Below, one piece after another: positions 44,006 to 56,575 of a stretch of DNA of 64,000 nucleotides; positions within the stretch are counted from its first letter, which is position 1, and every line of letters begins with the position of its first letter. Position numbers and translations under genes: made by a program. The notes beneath the pieces are model-generated. The model made no database searches. It was not told the DNA's origin and saw only the letters and a program-made list of their open reading frames with translations. This DNA is from Sanderia malayensis (Eukaryota; Cnidaria; Scyphozoa; Semaeostomeae; Pelagiidae), in NCBI GenBank assembly GCA_013076295.1, contig RQOL01000662.1, positions 62,001 to 126,000 on the forward strand, given 5' to 3'.

Positions 44006-46210
44006 CAGGGGCGGCGTGAGGCGCCGCTGAAATGTTATTGCTTTACCACGTGTGTAGGAAAGAGAGGTGGTGCGGGGGCGAAACCGACGGAAAATTTTTT
44101 CGGCCACGCCCTTATTTTTGTTAGGAAACGCCCCTTTTTTATCAAAACTACTATTTTGCAACTGAATTGTTTTTAATAAGAAAAAAAGTTTTAGAAACGA
44201 GATTCGTACGTTCCAAGTTATTCTAATGGCTCAAGAAAACAAAATTATTCTAAACCTTGCGAGTAGTAGATGATTGAGCATACAGACAAAACTGCCATGA
44301 AGATAGAATTTCAAAATGATAGTCGTTCTAAATGATGTCGGTTATATCCTTTAAACCTTGTGACAACATTATCTTTGAAAAAGGCTGACCGGCAAGCCAA
44401 CGCAAAATAGCATGTTCTACTTGCAACAAAACTAGCTGCTTTTTTCGATTCTGCTTCATCCGCGAGCGAGAAGCTGAAACAACTCGTTTCAAAGGACTAA
44501 ATACGCGTTTGCAATGAACGCTTGTAAGTGGCATTGTTGCAGCCAATTCTAGAAGGGCCATGACTTCAGGAAGAAGCTTTTCGAGTTCTGCCTTTTTGAT
44601 GACCAACAGCAGGTCATGTATACCTGCTGCCCCCTTTGTCACAACATCCACGTCAATATCATTTCTGGCATCAACTTCAAATTCGTCAGCTTCTTCGGTG
44701 TTTAAAAGTTGACCTTGGACTGCACCATTTTCCTCCCCAGACGTAGTGGAAGATGCGTGAGCACGTTTATGTTGTCTCTCCTTCTTTTTGGCAACTAAAG
44801 CATCCCTTTGCGAAACAACTTTGTCAAGAAGGATCTTTATTTCTTTGTTGTTGTATAGCACATCCAGATTGTGCTCAGTCGCTGAAACATTTTGAACTGC
44901 AAAAGGATAGAGCATTTTTGCGTCTCCAATCAAAGCCCTCTGTTGAGCAGCAGTTGCCTTCTTCCGTGACTCAAACTTTGTTGGGTGTACCAATTCCATC
45001 CACTTAAATATTTTAGTTTGAAAATCTCCATGTCAATTGCTCAGAAAATTTATTGGTCACTGCTTTTGCTGCCGTTTCTAATGACATTTTCCAGCTTTCC
45101 GCCCAGCCGTCTATTTCTTGCCCAAAGCCTCTCCACCCCCCTCTTGCACGCAAGGCCGGGAATTCTGGATCCCCAAGCACTGTATCTTCTCATACCTGAT
45201 TGTAATCGAATCTGCTCAAAACTCGCTGGAAGTCATTGAGCATAGATCTGAGTTCAATTGGATCCATAGTTATTGGAGTACAGTACTCAAACAACTTTCT
45301 GTGGAGTGTCAGGAGATACAGAAACTCAACCTGCTGCATTTGGATACCTAAACCTCCGGCTGTTGCTCGAGTTTCTGGCTTCTCACTTGTATCATTGGCG
45401 ATGCCATACAGAGAATTTTCAATGGCCTCGTAATGTGTATCAATTGCCGTAACAGCTGTGTCACGTGACACTCAAGGCGTGTCTCCAGGCTTTCGTAAGT
45501 TTGCTCCAAAGTTTTTACTGCACTTTGGGCTACTTCTGAAAAGTGACACCAGCTTGTCGGCAGTACCAATAAAATTTGCAACTCTTGGAATAGACATTGA
45601 CGTCTGAGAGGCAGAAAGAGACATTCTATGCGCCACGCAATGATTATAATAGGCTGCAGGAAAATGGTCTTGGATTTGTTTTTGAACCCCCTTGAGTTCT
45701 CCGCTCATGAAAGGGGCACCATCATATGACTGCCCCACCACCTTGTCTTTACTTGTTGCTGGCTTCAAGTCGTAGCTTTCAAGAGTTTCTAGTAGTATCG
45801 CCTTAAGACTGTCAGCTGACGTATCACCAGAAGCATCAATCAATCCAAGTAGATGTTCTTCTTTTGCAACATCATTAATGAGACCTACCGATACAGCAGA
45901 TTGTTCCACGTTACTGGAATCGCTTGTGTCGTCCATCATAACTGCAATATATTTTGACTTTTGTACTTTTCTCTGTATTTCATCTCTAACTTCTTTCTAA
46001 ATAGATTCTATGAGCTCGTTTTGAGGCTCGTGCGATGTGTATGTCACATGATCGTGATCCAAAAAAGCTTCCTAGAAGCTCCAAAAGCTCCAAAAAGCTT
46101 CCTCGATTAGAGGAGTACTTTGCTTCATCGTGCCCACGAAAAGCAAGTCCTTGTGCAGACAGGAAAACAGCCACATCTATATTTTTGAGCTTGCGAAAGA
46201 TCATTGTGTA
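44006..46210 (-). pseudogene. hAT transposase (DUF4371/ZMYM-like), broken
   Basis: The left end CAGGGGCGGCGTGAGG at 44,006 is a typical hAT terminus; the other terminus was not found. The minus strand reads LAFRGHDEAKYSSNRGSFLELLELL (DUF4371 start, 46,150-46,090), frameshift, an in-frame TAG, then YIAVMMDDTSDSSNVEQ (catalytic Asp), DKVVGQSYDGAPFMSG, NHCVAHRMSL, a TGA in place of a likely Trp (GDTP stop VSRDTAV), a frameshift at 45,000-45,190, and the dimerisation block LAATMPLTSVHCKRVFSPLK ending near 44,328. At least four lesions make it inactive. Confidence 0.85.
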
Positions 46211-46240
46211 TATTTCTGTAGTTCTGTAGTGTATATCCTG

Positions 46241-46621
46241 GAAGTAAACTTATGAAAGACATTTACAGTGTAAACAACGGTGGGCCATATCTGAACACTC
46301 CTCCAAGCATGCGCTACCGAAAATGATGAGATCATCTAGGTAATGCTGTATGTAGGCCTTTGGGCTGTCATTCTCGAAAATTGATTGTAAGACATCACCC
46401 AAACGAGTGAAAATCTGTGGAGCTGAACGTAAAACAAATGGTAAAGCAAGATAATACCCCCAGGGAATGCACAGGAAAGGACTGTCGTCAGGCCGAGCTG
46501 GAAGGAGGCAGTAAGATTGTTTAATATCGAATTTGGCCATGATCGTACCTCGATAGAGCATCATAATCTTCGTGATCGCCTCTGGGATGCCCAGACTGGA
46601 ATATTTGTTATGCGCGCACAA
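46241..46621 (-). pseudogene. DIRS-type reverse transcriptase fragment
   Basis: A 124-codon frame with IMAKFDIKQSYCLLPARPDD (catalytic Asp), LPFVLRSAPQIFTRL and IQHYLDDLIIFG (YxDD box). This resembles DIRS/Ngaro tyrosine-recombinase retroelements more than Gypsy. No RNase H, recombinase or terminal repeats are seen nearby. Confidence 0.7.
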
Positions 46622-47865
46622 TAACTTGCCTGCGCACGCGGCCAGTCAACTTGCCGTGCAAATAGCAAGATGTGTTTCATTTCGCCGCATAAATTTTAAA
46701 TTCCAAATGATTTTTATTGTCGCCGCGCACAAAGAGTCTTTTGTTATTGCAAATGTCACCAAGCCATGACATAAACATAAACATAAACCATGGGAACACG
46801 GATTTCTTTGAAGTTTTGAATGAATTCATTGTTTTGTTTGTTGTAAAAAGCTCATTGTTGTTGTATTGTAGCCAGAGAATATAAGTTATTTGAAAAGTTC
46901 TCCAGCACAGTGACCTGATCATGGAGAAGGAGGACTTCAATGACAACCCTGATTGTAATTAAATGGATTAAATTGTATTATTATCTTTTTAATCTCTCCA
47001 TCTAAATTGGATTTCCAGTTGTGTTATCATTAGGCCATTCTTTTTATTAATGCTACTGCAGCCTGGTACCAAACCAAATGTTGTTTCAAGTTGACAATGT
47101 AAATATAAACATTTTTAGTAAAACATGTAGTGAGTAAACAGAATGTATAATTTATAGAGTATTGAATTTCGCATATCAAGGTTATTTGGGAATGTGATAT
47201 GTCATCGAATTAGTTTGTCAGTTCAATTTGTTTGTTCTTCCAAATACAGCACAAGAAAATTCGATATTATATTGCATCTTTTTTCCACATGAGATCGTTT
47301 CATAAAAATTATTGTCATTCCACAACTTGTGTAGAAGGTCGCAATTTATGTGTTGAAATGCACTTCTTGATAGCAGTTTGTGGTCATAATTCCAACCCCG
47401 ATTTATACCTGTTTCTTCCTCTTAGCATTTATAAAGCACTTCAACTTCAAGAGGACAAACGAAAATGATGTTGATGTAGACAGGAGAAAACAGCAAAATA
47501 TCTGGGCACATAAATACTAAGTTAGAGTTCTGTCTAAAATGTTTTGAAGATGAAAAAAGATATATTTTGGCTAAGCAGATACAAGAAGTCACCCATCACC
47601 CAACACATCAAAATAAGGCACAAGGGGGAAAGAATTTGATGCAAAACTAGTTTTTCCTTAAAATTCCATCATAGCCAGAGATGCGCACATACACGAGAAT
47701 TCAAAAAAAGACTAACCAGTATGTTCCTTGAACATTATAGTCTAACCGGTGCGTTTGTTATTGTATCCAGTTTATAATGATGCATTCTTTTACGGTATCC
47801 AGTATCAAATTTGTCAAATTGACACTATTGTGAGACGGAACCTAATTTTGTAAGAGCTCTTTGCA
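46622..47865. other. Spacer, nothing recognised
   Basis: Short open frames without motifs; AT-rich. Confidence 0.5.
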
Positions 47866-47868
47866 GTT

Positions 47869-49330
47869 TTGAGATTTCTTTTAAAATTTCATTATTTCAC
47901 TGTGGTTGCTTCGTCGAGGTTATTTTGTTTGCTACACATATCATCACATATCACCAGATACACATGTTCTAGCATTGCAACATCAGAAATTGATGCAAAA
48001 GGAAAACAAAACAAGAACAACTGTTGTGCAAAATCAGATCAGAGCAGGACTTGCCATTGTTAAATCCAAGTCTGCTGCTATTCAATATGAAAAAAGAATT
48101 GCAGAACTACACGAAGCAGGTGCAAACGTAGGAGACTATGGTCATTCCAGAAAGCTTTTTAATGACATGAGAAAAGTTGCTTGCTCTTATGTTGACAAGA
48201 AAACAAGGTAGTTTGTAAACATGCCATTACCAAGCACAAGCATGCCTCCCCATTTTTATGTACCAGCTGTAAAATCAACCAACCAACCACAGGATAACAA
48301 ATCTAGCTACTATGATATGCCATGTTGTGGATGGTAAACGACAAGCAATACCATTGAATGTTAGCCATGTTTATTATACTTCCGATGGGGAAACTGGAAA
48401 AAGTGAAGCATTGGCAGCAGCGATTATTAAAGATCTTGAGCACCATGCTGGTATTAAAGGGGAAAAGCTAATGCAAATGCAAGGCAAGTGTACAGATGGG
48501 CAGTACTTCAATACACCATTTGAAATAGCCATGCAAAGGCCTATTACTGAAATAATAGAAAGGTAGGAGATAGAAAAAGGTGTTGAACTTGATGGCGAAA
48601 CCAGTAATCCATTCTGGTGGCCAGTACAATGGGACCCAGGACACTAGATAGACAATGTTTTCGGTGCATAAACAGATACACAATTCGTCAGCGGAATCCT
48701 CAACAGAACAGTTTTGTACCACCAGCTTTTTGGCCATGGAAAACTCCACTAGTGTTGCCAGGGAAACTGCAAAAGAGTTAAAGCTTCCATTCCGAGTGAC
48801 CAACTCTTTTGCCCATCACCGTTTCATTAACTCTAGCTATTTGTCACTTCAAAAACTGGTAAATAGCCTTGATATCTACATAGAGGCGTACAAAGATCAT
48901 GATAATCGAGGAGTTATTGGCTACATTGTACGGGCAAGATTTTTGTGCTGACTTTTGTGGAACTCTTGATGTTTTGTGGTCTCTTGTTGTTTTGATGCTG
49001 AAAGGGCATGCCGGTTGGGTGCCTTGCTGGAAATTTGCTCATTACATCCCAAAAGCAAAGGAACAGCTGGAGAAAATTAAATTGGAGCTTGGGATGGAAA
49101 ACCCATCAACATCAATATGTCCTTGATTTGGTCGTCATATTGATGAAATCAGAGATTTCAAATTTGGAAAAAGTGAGTTGGAAGTTGGGTGGCTTGTGGT
49201 TGAGAAAAAGGAAGGGAAGCCTGTATAGAGAAATAAACATGACTGTATGTTTTTCAAAATGGCATTCAGATGGCTTTTGTCCTCAGCGTATTTGTGGCTG
49301 ATATTTGTCGTAAATAGCTCCTGTTTTATG
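47869..49330 (+). pseudogene. Unclassified multicopy element ORF family ('HRTVLYHQLFGHG' type), broken
   Basis: Plus-strand pieces in shifting frames: AELHEAGANVGDYGHSRKLF (48,100-), HVVDGKRQAIPLNVSHVYYTS and ITEIIER (48,320-48,566), FWWPVQWDP (about 48,610), NRTVLYHQLFGHGK (about 48,700), ETAKELKLPFRVTNSFAHHRF (48,765-), YGQDFCADFCGTLDVLW (48,925-), AGWVPCWKFAHYIPKAKEQL (49,005-) and ELGMENPSTS. Frequent frameshifts show it is dead. I recall similar hypothetical proteins from cnidarians and annelids; the catalytic class is unknown to me. Confidence 0.45.
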
Positions 49331-49379
49331 AAGTGTACTAGGAAGGCTGGCGCACTTCGCGGGCCACCTCCCTAGTGTG

Positions 49380-49712
49380 TTGGTCTTCGATGTGAGTGGA
49401 ACAGCGATATTAAAAAAAGTGGGGTGGGTTTCAGTTGTTTTGCCCCTCGATCTGGGTGGAACGGTGATCTTCAACAAAAATGGCGTGGACTTCTGTTGTT
49501 TTGGCCTTCCATCTGTGTGGGACAGCAATGTTCAACAAAAGTGGGGTGGGGTTATGTTGTTTTGGCCTTCAGCTTGAGTGGGACAGCGATCTTAGAAAGA
49601 AGTAGGGTGTGTTTCTGTTGTTTTGGCCTTCGCCCTGAGTGGGACAGTGATCTTCACAAAAATTGGGGTGGGTTTCTGTTGTTTTAGCCTTCGACCTGAG
49701 CGGGACAGTGAT
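49380..49712. repeat. About 60-bp minisatellite, 5.5 units
   Basis: Starts of TTTTGGCCTTC-like phrases fall near 49,380, 49,438, 49,498, 49,559, 49,620 and 49,681, each followed by GAGTGGGACAG and GTGGGGTGGG variants. Open frames across it are repeat artefacts. Confidence 0.85.
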
Positions 49713-50070
49713 GCGAGAAATCCAGCACTTTATTCAGTGTGGCAGAAACGCCTCAACTCAAAACCCATGCAGAGAAACTTTGTGAACAAAGGATCAGATT
49801 TGTGAGTACATAATATGAGAAATACACATAATATATATACAATTAATAATATATAATACACATATAGAATATACAATTTTAATACACCAGTTGGCACTCA
49901 ATAACGCATGTTTATAACTACACGAATTCCAACAAAGCAATACGAAAGCCCATTATGAAAATTTTACAGGGGCCCCAAAGTTGAATGCTTCTAAACATCC
50001 AGGTACCAGTCGAAAATGATTAAATATAAGGGCTTTTAAATACAGCAGATCATGACAGTTTTTAAACAAT
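49713..50070. other. AT-rich spacer
   Basis: TA-rich microsatellite-like DNA at 49,810-49,870; no gene seen. Confidence 0.5.
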
Positions 50071-50945
50071 TTAGTTTTTAAACAATATATCTTTCACAGG
50101 CCAAAATCCACAACTTTCGTGTTTTGAATAGCGAATCACGCTCAGTGATGGACAAAATTGAAAAAAATTGATGTCCTTGAATGATGAATCCACAATATCA
50201 GCAGGCGGATGGCAAGTCGGCAATAGTAATTCAGCAAAATAGCTTTTTGGCAACTCCACGTGCTTAGAGCGCCTTCGGTTCAGTGAAATCCCGAAATTGC
50301 TGTTTCTGAAATTCACGAGTTACATCGTTGTATCCAAAACTGTTCTGATAAAAGCAGAATTTGATCATTCATCGGTTTAGTATTCGATTTGATATAAGGG
50401 ATTATATATATAGATTTGTAAAGCAAAGAATTATTTAGAAATGTAAAGCGCGCAAAAATTTCTATAAACCAGCTGATCAGAATATCTTGAAAACAGGATA
50501 AAAAGGATACAAAGAAGTTTAGTAAAGGCAAATAGAAACAACTTACCAGTAGAGTTCTGCTCGTAACAGTTCTGAAGAGTAACATTCAAGTCAAATTCCA
50601 GTTGATAGCAAAGGAGGGCAAAATAGCTTTTTTAGACAACTGCACCACGTGTTTCGAAGGCGTTCAGTTGAGTGAAATCACGAAATTGCTGTTTCTGAAA
50701 TTCCTTATTTAGATCGTTGTATCCAGACCTGTAATTATAGAAGCAGAATTTGATAATTCATCGTTTTAGTATTCGATTTAGTACACTGGGGATTTCTAAA
50801 GCAAAGAATTATTTAGAAATTTGGAATGCGTAAAAATTTCTAAAAACCAGTTGACCTCAATATGCTGAAATCAAGATAAGAAGGTACAAAGAAATTTAGT
50901 AAAGGCAAACAGAAACAGCTTAGCCACTTACCAGTTAAATCCTGA
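50071..50945 (-). repeat. Tandem duplication of a 330-385-bp unit with exon-like sequence
   Basis: 50,237-50,620 and 50,621-50,945 share GCAAAATAGCTTTTT, GAAATTGCTGTTTCTGAAATTC, TTTAGTATTCGATTT and ACTTACCAGT in order. On the minus strand one unit reads NFRNSNFGISLNRRRSKHVE within an open frame of 81 codons (50,316-50,071), and CTGGTAAGT donors recur. The protein is unrecognised. Confidence 0.6.
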
Positions 50946-51915
50946 AGCTTTTAGTTGGAAATCTCGAGTAAAACGGCAGCAAAAATAAAACAGCAATCCA
51001 ACGAAAAAAATCCATTCGGTTTGCCTGCCCATCCCAAATTCGAAAATGAAAAATGAATTGCACACTTTCCTTTTTCCTTGTCAACCAATGGTCACGGTAA
51101 CAAAGGACGCAAACGAATAAGTGCGAAACGTAACAGGGTTTCATTGTTTCTAAAAGGCTTGGCAACGCAAAACAACGCACAATCGATCTTTACTGAAACA
51201 TAACATCATCCAGACGCTGTAATGCTCAGGAGGTTGCTGAGCACAACACGATTTGTTCGATTCAAAAGCTTCAGTACGCGTCAAAGCTCTGGACACGTCC
51301 CCCGCATGCAAAACAACAGGCGAAAGAACAGCCCGCACTCCATCCTCTCACACGAAAGAGGAAGGCCTCATTACGGGAAAACAAAGGGCGAAGAATTTTC
51401 GAGTTACAAAATTAGAAATATCTCGAAAACCAAATGAATTTCGAAAAAGCAATAAGGCGTTGCAAATATACATGTTACTGGGAAGACCTCTAAGTAGTTT
51501 TGAAAATAAATAGAGCGGCCAGATTCTCGGAACCGTGGGTACAAAACTCGCCAAGGGAAGCCTTTGATCCGGACACCTTTACCGCTCACATTTTAGTAAT
51601 ATAGAGATATTCATCCCCACTACGAAGTAGCAAAAATGTAAAATAACCATTAAGCAGTTTATTATTTTTGTAAAAGGGCCTTACAGGAGTGCGGATTCCT
51701 TGAAAGTATATGAATTCAAAAATATGTCAATTTTTTATGAAAACAATAATGAGCAACGCAGAGTCGAAAGCATTTAATTCTTGAGTACTCCAATTTGATG
51801 TTTCGATCATGTTACAGATCGCTTGAAATCATGTTACAGTATAAGCAAAAATAAAACGGCAGCCAGCAATAACAAAATCCGCAGTATTTGTAACAGTATT
51901 TCTTTTTAAAGAAAT
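50946..51915. other. Spacer with a repeat terminus
   Basis: 51,220-51,610 contains short frames without motifs and ends TTTTAGTAATATAGAGAT, resembling the repeat end near 41,190. No gene is assigned. Confidence 0.4.
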
Positions 51916-51933
51916 CGAATAGAGATCGTCACA

Positions 51934-52946
51934 TGAATACCGTGCATGCTCCTGATTCAGACGAGGTTCCAACTAGTCATTTTGATGATAACACTGAAGA
52001 CTTTAATTACCTAGTATGGCTTTCTATGGAACAGAACCCCCAACAGCTGAAGATATATCATTTATGGAAATAAAATCATTAACCCCATCAAATTCTTGGC
52101 ACGAAGAGGCTGACATTGTATATTTTCCTCAAGGTTCTCCTTCGAATACATCTGCAACTGTGCTATCAGTTGAAGCTGAAACAACTGTTACCTTACCTCC
52201 TGAAACACCGGTTGGCTTTACAGTATCAGGTAACAGTGGGATTCCCACCTACCCTGCGCATTCTCCAGAGTTTTCAACGAAAGCATTTCGACTAGAAACT
52301 GTGATTAAGAAAATCAGCACTCATTTGGAGCACTAATTTGGATTACACAAATACAGTCAGCAACTGTGTTATCGAATATTTAAAATGGGAACTGGACAAA
52401 CTGCAGGAAACAACTTTGCTCGTATTTGAAAAAGGAAAAGAAGTTTTGTTAAATGAATATCTATGTGATTGCAGCCACTGTCTTAGCTGATCTTCACTTA
52501 TTTTGGTTCGCTTTATTATGTAGAATACGAATCCGAAGTCCGTTTTTCGAAACAACGCCTTGTTTTCGAGTTATTATCGGTTCTTTCTCAAAAAACGAGA
52601 ATTTTCGGAAAATTTAACTTTACAATGCTTCGGACACTGGTGTCACAACAAAGAGGAACAGATCTTCGACTTTGTTGAGGTTCCATCCTATGTAACATTA
52701 TTGACTGGAGTCAATACTGAGCCTCTTTACTTTTTAAAAATTAAAGAAAAGGGGGTTTCTGATAGCACAATCACTGACACCTGGTGTGCAATATTTCAAA
52801 GGAAATTACCTGAAAGCAATTCGCTCCAGAAATATGTCTTCCAAAAAGTTCGATATTGTACCCTTGGATGTTGTCATTATGCCTGATGAGATTTTCGATT
52901 CTTATATGGAGATCAATGAGAACATGTTCTTGGACATAAACCTTTA
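51934..52946 (+). pseudogene. Unrecognised frameshifted coding region
   Basis: ATG at 51,934 gives an acidic start (DSDEVPTSHFDDNTEDF). After a frame change 52,016-52,336 is Pro/Thr/Ser-rich. 52,560-52,946, with one frameshift, reads FDFVEVPSYVTLLTG, TITDTWCAIF, then FKGNYLKAIRSRNM and IVPLDVVIMPDEIFDSYMEI. It looks like an element-encoded protein but no family is recognised. Confidence 0.3.
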
Positions 52947-53567
52947 GAACAGCTTTATCCAAAGGGCTTCATCGTAAAAAATACAAAAATTTTTCTTTCC
53001 TCACAAAGACATCGAAAAGTAGATTTTTAACCCATTCCTAGTTGGGATATTCATGTTTATAAGCTCTTTAGGTTAATTTGAATAGTTATAGCTATATTCA
53101 TGTGCGATATCAATTCTTCTTTATATATTTAGCATATCAAAAAAGTTTATATTCAACATAAACTTGTGTGCTCGTATTCTATTGTTTAAGTTCTGAATTT
53201 CAATTGGAATTTTTCATACTAAGGCTCTCTATAATAAGTAAATATATTGTTTAAAGCATGTTAAGGTTACACAGCGGCCACTGTGTCCATTTACAGTTCA
53301 TCTAAAGGCCCCGGAAGCTATCTTTATAATTTCAAAGTGTGATTAATTTTTCACGAAATTCAAAATATTCTTTTGATGTAATAATACATGAAAAAGTGCT
53401 CTTCAGTTCTGAATTTTAATATATGGGTATCTCTGAATGTATTGAAGTTGTCAGAGCTTTATTACCGCTGTCAAAGCGTTAATGAATTGAAAAGATGCAA
53501 AGTCGATCTTTTTGGAATACTTCATCCATGTTGGCTCATAATAACACAATCAGTGTTTGGACAGTAT
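52947..53567. other. Spacer left of the ISL2EU element
   Basis: AT-rich, no gene seen. Confidence 0.5.
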
Positions 53568-53580
53568 AGATCGTTTTCAC
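53568..53580 (+). repeat. ISL2EU left terminal inverted repeat
   Basis: AGATCGTTTTCAC, followed by CCACGTGACC. Confidence 0.85.
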
Positions 53581-53755
53581 CCACGTGACCATGCGCATAG
53601 CAACGGTTGCTATCCGCCATTACGGTGTTCCAAAACAGAGGCGCATGGCCAGCTGTGCGTTAGTCATATCTTGTTTCTTAGCGTTGACTCGCAATTTTCG
53701 TTACTTCTTGCGTACTGAAAGCTAATTTTTACCAATTTGGAGATAACTTAAAGAG

Positions 53756-55342
53756 ATGGTGCTTTGTTTGTTCGTCAATTGTGGTAGAAAATCGGGAAAA
53801 CGTAGTAGAAAGAAAGAGAAGGAGGTTGACGAAAATGGGCCTAACCATGATGATCAGAACGAAGGTTCCTGCCTCAGTTTTTCTAGAGTTCCTGTCATCA
53901 TTACCAATGAAGGCGAGGCGATGGAAGAACTGACAAGAGAGAGAAGACGGCGATGGATCTCAGCATTAAGTAGAGATGATTTGACGGAAAAGAAACTGGC
54001 AAACGATCGCGTGTGCAATCTACATTTTGTGTCTGGTAGGGCTGCCAAGAACTGGGATAGGTACAATGTCGACTGGGTGCTGACACTGAGACTTGGACAC
54101 TCTAAGAAGCTGGGAAAAGATCATGCCCTTGTTGAAGAAAGAGCTGCAAGGGTTGCAAGAAGACGTAAACGTGCAAACGATAGTTGTAAAAATGAAATTG
54201 AAGAGAAGAGAATGAGGGAAGATGACAGCCTGCGCATTGCCAGAATCTTTGAAATCGAAGATGAACCAATGCCACAAATGGGAAATGAGATGGCATCAAA
54301 TGAAGCAACAGATGTGCAGTTCACTGTTGATCCTGACCAATGCTTTCAGCCAGCAAAAGAAACTCAATTTTGTGATGCTGAAACAAATACTGATGAGCTT
54401 AATTATTTGTTCGAATCCCTAGCCATCAAAACAGAACAATTCACACAAGAGTATTTCATTAATGATGATGCCAAAGTCAAGTTCTACACTGGACTGCCAT
54501 CATATGACATCTTGCAGACAACTTTTGATTTTGTAAAGCCTGATGCTGATGGCAAATCATCTGCACTGCAGACCTTTCAGCAGTTTATACTAGTTTTGAT
54601 GAAATTGAGGTTAAATGTACCCCATCAGGATCTTGCATACAGATTTGGTATATCGGTGCCAACAGTTTCAAGAATATTCAACAAATGGATGAATATCCTT
54701 GATAGAAAATTAAGTCCAATTATTTCATGGCCTGACAGGGAAGACTTGTGGCGTACTATGCCCAAGTGCTTTCGGTATTCTTTTGGTAAGAAGGTAACAG
54801 TGATCATTGACTGTTTCGAAGTATTTATTGAAAGACCATCAAATCTGTTGGCAAGGGCACAGACATACTCAAATTACAAGAGCCACAATACAGTTAAAGT
54901 GCTAATTGGTATTACTCCGCAAGGTACCATAAGTTTTGTATCTGAAGCATGGGGTGGGCGTACTTCAGACAAATTTCTCACAGATAATTGTGGAATTCTT
55001 AGACTACTCAAACCAGGAGACTTGGTGATGGCAGACAGGGGCTTCACGATCCAAGAAAGCTTAATGTACTATCAAGCAGAATTGGCTATCCCTGCATTTA
55101 CGAGAGGTAAAGATCAACTTGACCCCATTGATGTTGAGAAAACTAGGGGTATTGCAAACGTGAGGATACATGTGGAACGAGTGATAGGACTGTTGCGCAG
55201 AAAATACACAATTCTTCAAAGTACGCTGCCAATTGACTATCTTATTTGTTCAAATGGAAGTCAAAGCCCTCTCATTGACAAAATCATACGAGTGGCAGCT
55301 TCTTTAACAAATCTTTGCCCTTCAATTGTTCCATTTGAGTAA
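53756..55342 (+). CDS. ISL2EU transposase: THAP zinc finger plus DDE domain, complete
   Basis: Uninterrupted 528-aa frame starting 188 bp inside the left end. A THAP-type finger at residues 1-110 (C4, C9, W67, C87, H90-F91) should bind element ends. A charged linker follows, then a helix-turn-helix-like segment ([21 protein letters not shown], about 290-310). The DDE_4-type catalytic residues fit D352 (IIDCFEVF), D427 (MADRGF) and E474 (HVERVIG). Length and order match ISL2EU/Harbinger-group transposases. No stop, frameshift or missing catalytic residue is visible, so the protein could be active. Confidence 0.93.
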   Translation: MVLCLFVNCGRKSGKRSRKKEKEVDENGPNHDDQNEGSCLSFSRVPVIITNEGEAMEELTRERRRRWISALSRDDLTEKKLANDRVCNLHFVSGRAAKNWDRYNVDWVLTLRLGHSKKLGKDHALVEERAARVARRRKRANDSCKNEIEEKRMREDDSLRIARIFEIEDEPMPQMGNEMASNEATDVQFTVDPDQCFQPAKETQFCDAETNTDELNYLFESLAIKTEQFTQEYFINDDAKVKFYTGLPSYDILQTTFDFVKPDADGKSSALQTFQQFILVLMKLRLNVPHQDLAYRFGISVPTVSRIFNKWMNILDRKLSPIISWPDREDLWRTMPKCFRYSFGKKVTVIIDCFEVFIERPSNLLARAQTYSNYKSHNTVKVLIGITPQGTISFVSEAWGGRTSDKFLTDNCGILRLLKPGDLVMADRGFTIQESLMYYQAELAIPAFTRGKDQLDPIDVEKTRGIANVRIHVERVIGLLRRKYTILQSTLPIDYLICSNGSQSPLIDKIIRVAASLTNLCPSIVPFE

Positions 55343-55580
55343 ATGAAACAGCCAAACTCATTTAATTTTGATCCTCAAGAACTTAGAAAATACTCCATCT
55401 GCAAAAGTTTGCCTTTTTGGCTTAAGTTAGATTTCGTACAATCTGTGTAAGTGCAAGTACTGCCAACTTAGCAACGATATGGCTAATGAGTTAAAATATC
55501 TCATCTTGATGTTTTTCAAAATATATGTTGCTTTAGAACCTTTAATACAAATCAAGTTTTTTAAAATAACAAAACGGTCT

Positions 55581-56575
55581 TCAAATAGTTGGGAACAATT
55601 CCATCTTCCCGGTTTTCAAACATTTAAACAAATGCTGTCTCAATTGGGCCACATCAAATTCAACTGTTTCTGGTGGTATGTAGTTCACTAGACAGGTTGC
55701 GAACGCTATCGCAAAAACACCACAGTCATACCCATTTTCTTGTTGCTGAACTGGAACAACATTTATTCCTTGGTAGATATCTGCTCCAATAAGGTTCTTT
55801 ATTTGTTCCTCGATTTCATCTGATACAACATGGTTGTATAGGCTGTCATACAAGCTAACCATCCGTGGTAAACATCCAATTGAGCTTGTGCATACCCAGT
55901 GACTGTTTCCAGTGTGAAGTATTTGGACAAACTCACCTCCAACTATGTCAAAGTTTCTAGATGGTCCTAGGGTTGGCCTCTGAAAGCCCTCAATAGCTTG
56001 ATTACTGTTTCTTAGGTAAACATGTACCTGGTGAATAATATCACAGTCAAGCCAACCTTTTGGAGACACAACCAACTCAAAATGCCTTTCACGCAATGTT
56101 CCTAATTGTGCATACCGCTCTGCTTGCCCAATGGCTTCCTTGGTTATGATGATGTCTCTTGACTCTTCCGCAATCACTGCCAGGCTATCCTTGTTTAAGA
56201 TAGAACCTTTATGTGTACCTGTTTCCACTCCGAAGTGCTGGGACACTCTTCCAATTTTCAACTCTGGTTGACCTTGTGGATTTGCTTTGCACTTGTCACA
56301 TTGCCAAGTGGTCTTACTGTTGTTTGGTTTTCTTTTGTAGCCCAAACAGCTGATGTGGAACAATTTTCCATTTTCACAGAGAGGATTATGGCATTCAATA
56401 ATTTTATCTTCAATCTTTGCCTTTTGTTGGCAAATGCAAACACTTTCAAGAGAGAGTGCTTTTGTTGAAGTAATATCTTTTGTTTTGGGCTGTGTTTTTC
56501 TTTTGAACTCAGGTAGCCTTTGACAGTGGGGACAATACCAGTTATTGGCGGGTGATACAATGAAATTGGACAGTC
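55581..56575 (-). CDS. ISL2EU second protein, C-terminal part: PHD finger and Ulp1-type protease
   Basis: In the shifted frame, WYCPHCQRL completes the first PHD-like finger. A second, complete finger follows (VCICQQ...IIECHNPLC...LFHISCLGY...WQCDKC), then a linker and a C48 (Ulp1) domain: NSHWVCTS (His), SLYDSLYN (Asp), VPVQQQENGYDCGVFAIAFA (Gln and Cys nucleophile), ending KMELFPTI at 55,581. All catalytic positions are present. A single-base loss at about 56,550 would explain the split from the YqaJ part; two separate proteins or a frameshifting signal are less likely. It converges on the transposase gene. Confidence 0.87.

Noticed and set aside
53854..54324. Several minus-strand open frames inside the transposase region
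   Set aside because: Shadows of the plus-strand transposase; no motifs of their own.
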